Below, piece after piece: positions 14,950 to 17,455 of a DNA stretch of 17,455 nucleotides (within the stretch, counting starts at the first letter, position 1; the number at the start of each line of letters is the position of its first letter). The notes beneath the pieces are model-generated. The model was not told where the DNA came from, ran no database searches, and saw nothing but the letters and a program-made list of their open reading frames with translations. Origin of the DNA: Promethearchaeota archaeon (GTDB lineage Archaea > Asgardarchaeota > Lokiarchaeia > Sigynarchaeales > SOKP01); contig JAEOUI010000210.1 of NCBI GenBank assembly GCA_016839425.1, positions 1 through 17,455 of the forward strand. The letters are read 5' to 3'. The translations under genes and the position numbers were made by a program.

Positions 14950-16017
14950 ATGAAATTTCTTGAATATGCAGAGAAATATGTACCTAAAATAAACGAACAA
15001 ATAAAAGCCGTATTTCAAAGGAAGCTGGATATCGTGTCTAATTCCTTTTTGAAAGATTACTATGGAGAATTAAGCGATTACTTTTTATCGGGTGGAAAGC
15101 GCATTCGACCCCTTACTTGCATTGCTGCTTATAACGCTTTTAATAAGGGCTCCAAGGAGAATATCGCACGCGTTAGCATTGGAACTGAGTTTCTTCATAA
15201 CGCATCTCTCATTCATGACGATATTATCGATAAAGACAATTACCGACGTGGTAAACCCTCATTTCATTATCGATTTCGACAATATCACGCAAATTATGAT
15301 TTGATAAAAATGGTTGCAGAAGATTTTGGTAATAATTTAGGAATATTGGGTGGCGATTCTTCGTATTATTTTGGATTAGAAGCTTATTTTTCTAATGGTT
15401 TTAATAGCGATTTCAACCATAGAGCAATTCAATATTACGAACAGGCATTTCACGAGGTCTGCGACGGTGTTCTCATCGAAATAGACATGGTTAATAAGAC
15501 AGATCTCAAGATGGAAGATTATATCGAAATGATATCGTTAAAAACGGGTGCCTTGATAGAAAAATCAATAATAATTGGCGCAAGTTATGCAGGTGTTTCG
15601 GATCGTCAAAAAGAATTATTATCTACTTATGGAAAAAATTTAGGTATTATTTTCCAAATCATTGACGATATTCTTGGTACATTCGGAGACGAGAAGGTCA
15701 CAGGAAAGCCAACTGATGGTGACATTCGAGAAGGAAAGAAAACCGCACTTTTAATAACAACATTAAATAAAATCGAAGGAGAAGATAAATCTCGATTACT
15801 CGAGCTCATTGAAAAACAAGATATTACTAATGATGAAGTCAATCAAGTAAAACAATTATATGAAAAAGCAGGAGCAATCGATGAGTGCAAGTCTTTAGCG
15901 AAAAAGTATTTCGAACAAGCTAAAGAAGCCTTGAACGAACTTAAGCCAAATATTCAGGATTCAGAATTGGAGTTTTTTGAAAACTTGTTAAAATTCGTCT
16001 TAGAAAGGAATTTCTAA
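14950..16017 (+). CDS. Trans-polyprenyl diphosphate synthase, probable geranylgeranyl or longer
   Basis: Adds IPP units to DMAPP to make the allylic chain used for lipids and possibly for the neighbouring terpene synthase. Motifs: GGKRIRP (48-54), first aspartate-rich motif DDIID (90-94) followed by RRGKPSFH (99-106), KTG (198-200), and second motif DDILGTFGD (239-247), an accepted DDxxG variant. The fifth residue before the first motif is Ala85. In archaeal geranylgeranyl synthases this position is usually aromatic, whereas small residues occur in longer-chain enzymes, so C20 is not certain. About 20 residues (roughly 107-130) appear as an insertion after RRGKPSFH. The length of 355 is slightly above average. 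It follows the terpene synthase and precedes UbiX by 29 bases. Confidence 0.9.
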   Translation: MKFLEYAEKYVPKINEQIKAVFQRKLDIVSNSFLKDYYGELSDYFLSGGKRIRPLTCIAAYNAFNKGSKENIARVSIGTEFLHNASLIHDDIIDKDNYRRGKPSFHYRFRQYHANYDLIKMVAEDFGNNLGILGGDSSYYFGLEAYFSNGFNSDFNHRAIQYYEQAFHEVCDGVLIEIDMVNKTDLKMEDYIEMISLKTGALIEKSIIIGASYAGVSDRQKELLSTYGKNLGIIFQIIDDILGTFGDEKVTGKPTDGDIREGKKTALLITTLNKIEGEDKSRLLELIEKQDITNDEVNQVKQLYEKAGAIDECKSLAKKYFEQAKEALNELKPNIQDSELEFFENLLKFVLERNF

Positions 16018-16044
16018 AATAATTTAATAAAAATTGAAAAATAT

Positions 16045-16049
16045 AGGTG
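16045..16049 (+). promoter_or_regulatory. Shine-Dalgarno-like AGGTG before UbiX
   Basis: AGGTG lies 6 bases before TTG 16056 but overlaps GTG 16047. This favours TTG 16056 as the true start, which gives an N-terminus Met-Val-Leu-Ile-Ala-Ile-Thr-Gly, as expected for UbiX. Confidence 0.4.
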
Positions 16050-16607
16050 TACATTTTGGTACTTATCGCTATTACAGGAGCAACAGGTATTGATCTTGCC
16101 ATTAAAATGCTTGAAGTCTTGAAATCGTTAAAGATCAACACCGAGTTAATCGTTTCTAAAGCAGCTAAAGTCGTCTTGGATAGTGAAGCAGAAAAAAACC
16201 TTGAATATATTTTAAACTTAGCATCTAAATATTACGATATAGAAGATATTGCGGCTCCTCCTTCAAGTGGTTCATATAAGATTGAAAATATGATCATTAT
16301 CCCTTGTACAATGAAAACGCTTTCTGCCATTGCAAATGGATATTCGAACAATTTAATCACTAGAGTTGCCGATGTGATGATCAAGGAAGGGAGAAAACTT
16401 GTATTAGTTGTTAGAGAAAGTCCTTTTAGTGCAATTCATCTCGAAAATATGCTTAAATTGTCACGACTTGGAGTTGTTATAGCTCCACCAGTACCATCCT
16501 ATTACATTAAACCCAATTCTATCAACGATCTTAATACATACATCGTTGGGAGGATCCTCGATCAAGTTGGAATTGATAGCGGAATAAAAAGATGGGGAAC
16601 TAAATGA
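16047..16607 (+). CDS. ubiX: UbiX-family flavin prenyltransferase
   Basis: Transfers a dimethylallyl group to FMN to make prenyl-FMN, the cofactor of UbiD-family decarboxylases such as the one encoded at 1919. Flavin-binding motifs are clear: ITGATG (9-14), IIPCTMKTLSAIANG (84-98), TRVADVMIKEGRKLVLVVRE (105-124, with Arg123-Glu124) and IHLENM (130-135), then IAPPVPSYY (145-153). The length of 186 or 183 is normal. The frame can begin at GTG 16047 or TTG 16056; the latter has the better-spaced ribosome binding site. It follows the polyprenyl synthase by 29 bases and is probably co-transcribed with it. Its presence in the same window as the UbiD gene strongly supports a functional prenyl-FMN-dependent mevalonate branch. 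Confidence 0.93.
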   Translation: MYILVLIAITGATGIDLAIKMLEVLKSLKINTELIVSKAAKVVLDSEAEKNLEYILNLASKYYDIEDIAAPPSSGSYKIENMIIIPCTMKTLSAIANGYSNNLITRVADVMIKEGRKLVLVVRESPFSAIHLENMLKLSRLGVVIAPPVPSYYIKPNSINDLNTYIVGRILDQVGIDSGIKRWGTK

Positions 16608-16624
16608 TTAGCTAACTTTTTATT
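16608..16624 (+). terminator. Palindrome and T-run at the convergent gene junction
   Basis: TTAGCTAA is a short palindrome directly after the UbiX stop, followed by CTTTTTATTTT. It could act as the end of the UbiX transcript. The T-rich part overlaps the last codons of the minus-strand gene. Confidence 0.3.
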
Positions 16625-16940
16625 TTGGTTTTATTAATTTATCAATCGTGATTTTATTATAGATTCTCTTCGTATATTCACAATCAGGATTTGAACACCT
16701 CATTCCCGACGGTTCTATGTCGGGAGCGTCCTCTAACAAATGAGTACATCGAGGGCACCTGATTTCTGGTTTCGAGATGAAAATTCCTAATTTTTTTGCT
16801 TGATTTGTTTCTATGGAAACTTCTAATTCTCCTAAGTTACCCCAACCAAGTGTTTTAACTAGGCTTGATGGTATGACTAGCATATCAGTCTGATCGTCTT
16901 CGTCGTCGTAGAAAAAAGTTTTATATCTCTTACTTGCCAT
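16620..16940 (-). CDS. AbrB-like N-terminus with C-terminal zinc ribbon, putative regulator
   Basis: A 106-residue cytosolic protein. Residues 19-43 (from DMLVIPSSLVKTLGWGNLGE) resemble the SpoVT/AbrB swapped-hairpin DNA-binding domain, in which an IPxxLVKxLGW pattern is followed by a strand of the kind LEVSIE. The C-terminus has a zinc-ribbon pair, Cys62-x2-Cys65 and Cys82-x4-Cys87, in CPRC and CSNPDC. An N-terminal acidic patch (YDDEDD) precedes the domain. A transcriptional regulator or a nucleic-acid-binding accessory is likely, but no target is shown. It converges with UbiX with a 12-base gap, and a TATA-like TTATATAA lies at 16974-16981. Zinc-ribbon transcription-factor relatives are the main alternative. 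Confidence 0.7.
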   Translation of the reverse strand: MASKRYKTFFYDDEDDQTDMLVIPSSLVKTLGWGNLGELEVSIETNQAKKLGIFISKPEIRCPRCTHLLEDAPDIEPSGMRCSNPDCEYTKRIYNKITIDKLIKPK

Positions 16941-16973
16941 TTACTTTCCACTCATTTAATATTTCTAATGTAA

Positions 16974-16981
16974 TTATATAA
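16974..16981 (-). promoter_or_regulatory. TATA-like element of the AbrB-like gene
   Basis: TTATATAA (its own reverse complement) is centred about 38 bases before the start at 16940, so transcription could begin near 16952 with a short leader. Confidence 0.35.
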
Positions 16982-17077
16982 GCAAATAAATTTAAAGATT
17001 TCAATCTTGATTTTTTTATTGCCTCGGAATGCAAAAAAGACTATTACAAATTTATTAATAACCTTTGATATAAACAA

Positions 17078-17446
17078 TTAAACTAATAACTCCTCCCTAT
17101 GCAATATCATAATTTCTGCATTAAGCCAACATAACTCATCTCGACTACACCCAGATTTATGAATAATATCTGCGAGTTGTCTAATATCGTCTTCTGTAAC
17201 GTTTGAATATCCTTTTTGGAGGCATAAGCGGCGTTCAGCCAGTAGCCAAGTTAGTTCATCAACGCTCAATTTATTTAATGAGATAAAATAAGCTTCCTTT
17301 TCGACTTCATGCTTAAAGTCATCTGATGAAATATCATTTTCCTTTTTGATTTCTACAATCGCAGGTTCTTTTTTAATTTCTTCAAATGATTCCCTATATT
17401 TACCAAGTTGTTTTAGCCACTTTCTAATTCTTATTTCATCGGTCAT
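17078..17446 (-). CDS. Small hypothetical protein with duplicated helical motif
   Basis: I do not recognise this 122-residue protein. It begins with a basic and acidic helical region (1-50) and ends with two copies of a helical motif 40 residues apart: Ser61-x-Asp-Glu-Leu-x-Trp-Leu-x-Ala-Glu71 and Ser101-x-Asp-Glu-Leu-x-Trp-Leu-x-Ala-Glu111. Both copies pair an SxDEL helix cap with a Trp-Leu-x-Ala-Glu helix, so the C-terminal half may be two repeated hairpins forming a small binding domain. There is no signal peptide or membrane helix. The start at 17446 is an ATG but only nine bases of upstream sequence are present, so a longer protein cannot be excluded. Confidence 0.6.
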   Translation of the reverse strand: MTDEIRIRKWLKQLGKYRESFEEIKKEPAIVEIKKENDISSDDFKHEVEKEAYFISLNKLSVDELTWLLAERRLCLQKGYSNVTEDDIRQLADIIHKSGCSRDELCWLNAEIMILHREELLV

Positions 17447-17455
17447 TAAATATAC

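Noticed and set aside
1..17455. CRISPR arrays, insertion sequences, phage genes
   Set aside because: No regularly spaced repeats, transposase, integrase or terminal inverted repeats with target duplications are seen.

Overview
This AT-rich window is archaeal and most likely from an Asgard (Lokiarchaeia-like) genome. The archaeal signals are a modified mevalonate pathway (aconitase X plus a UbiD-family decarboxylase plus isopentenyl phosphate kinase), two geranylgeranyl-reductase-family flavoproteins for ether-lipid chains, TATA-like elements upstream of several genes, and an AbrB-like/zinc-ribbon protein. A small longin/roadblock-like protein and a long coiled-coil protein point towards Asgards. 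The lineage is inferred; no rRNA or other phylogenetic marker is present.

Left part (87-7854, all on +) is an almost complete route from acetoacetyl-CoA to IPP and DMAPP. It holds HMG-CoA synthase with an unusual Cys/His-containing C-terminal extension; a three-gene operon for UbiD-type anhydromevalonate-phosphate decarboxylase and the large and small phosphomevalonate dehydratase (aconitase X) subunits; then mevalonate kinase, isopentenyl phosphate kinase and type 2 IPP isomerase. UbiX, which makes the prenyl-FMN cofactor that UbiD enzymes need, lies about 13 kb downstream at 16047. Thiolase and HMG-CoA reductase are not in the window.

Middle part (8084-11789) holds a coiled-coil protein, a longin/roadblock-like protein, a first geranylgeranyl reductase-family gene, and, on the minus strand, a membrane-anchored chemoreceptor-type signalling protein with no recognisable sensor domain.

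Right part (11994-16607, +) holds a second, divergent geranylgeranyl reductase-family protein, a class I terpene synthase with intact metal-binding motifs, a polyprenyl diphosphate synthase, and UbiX. Precursor supply, chain elongation, a probable terpene cyclase and candidate reductases therefore sit in one neighbourhood. This suggests that the archaeon makes a cyclic or otherwise modified terpenoid in addition to its membrane lipids; the terpene synthase is the main finding. The right edge (minus strand) carries the AbrB-like/zinc-ribbon protein and a small unrecognised protein with a duplicated helical motif.

No rRNA, tRNA, CRISPR array, insertion sequence or phage gene was seen, and no gene-free stretch exceeds 300 bases.
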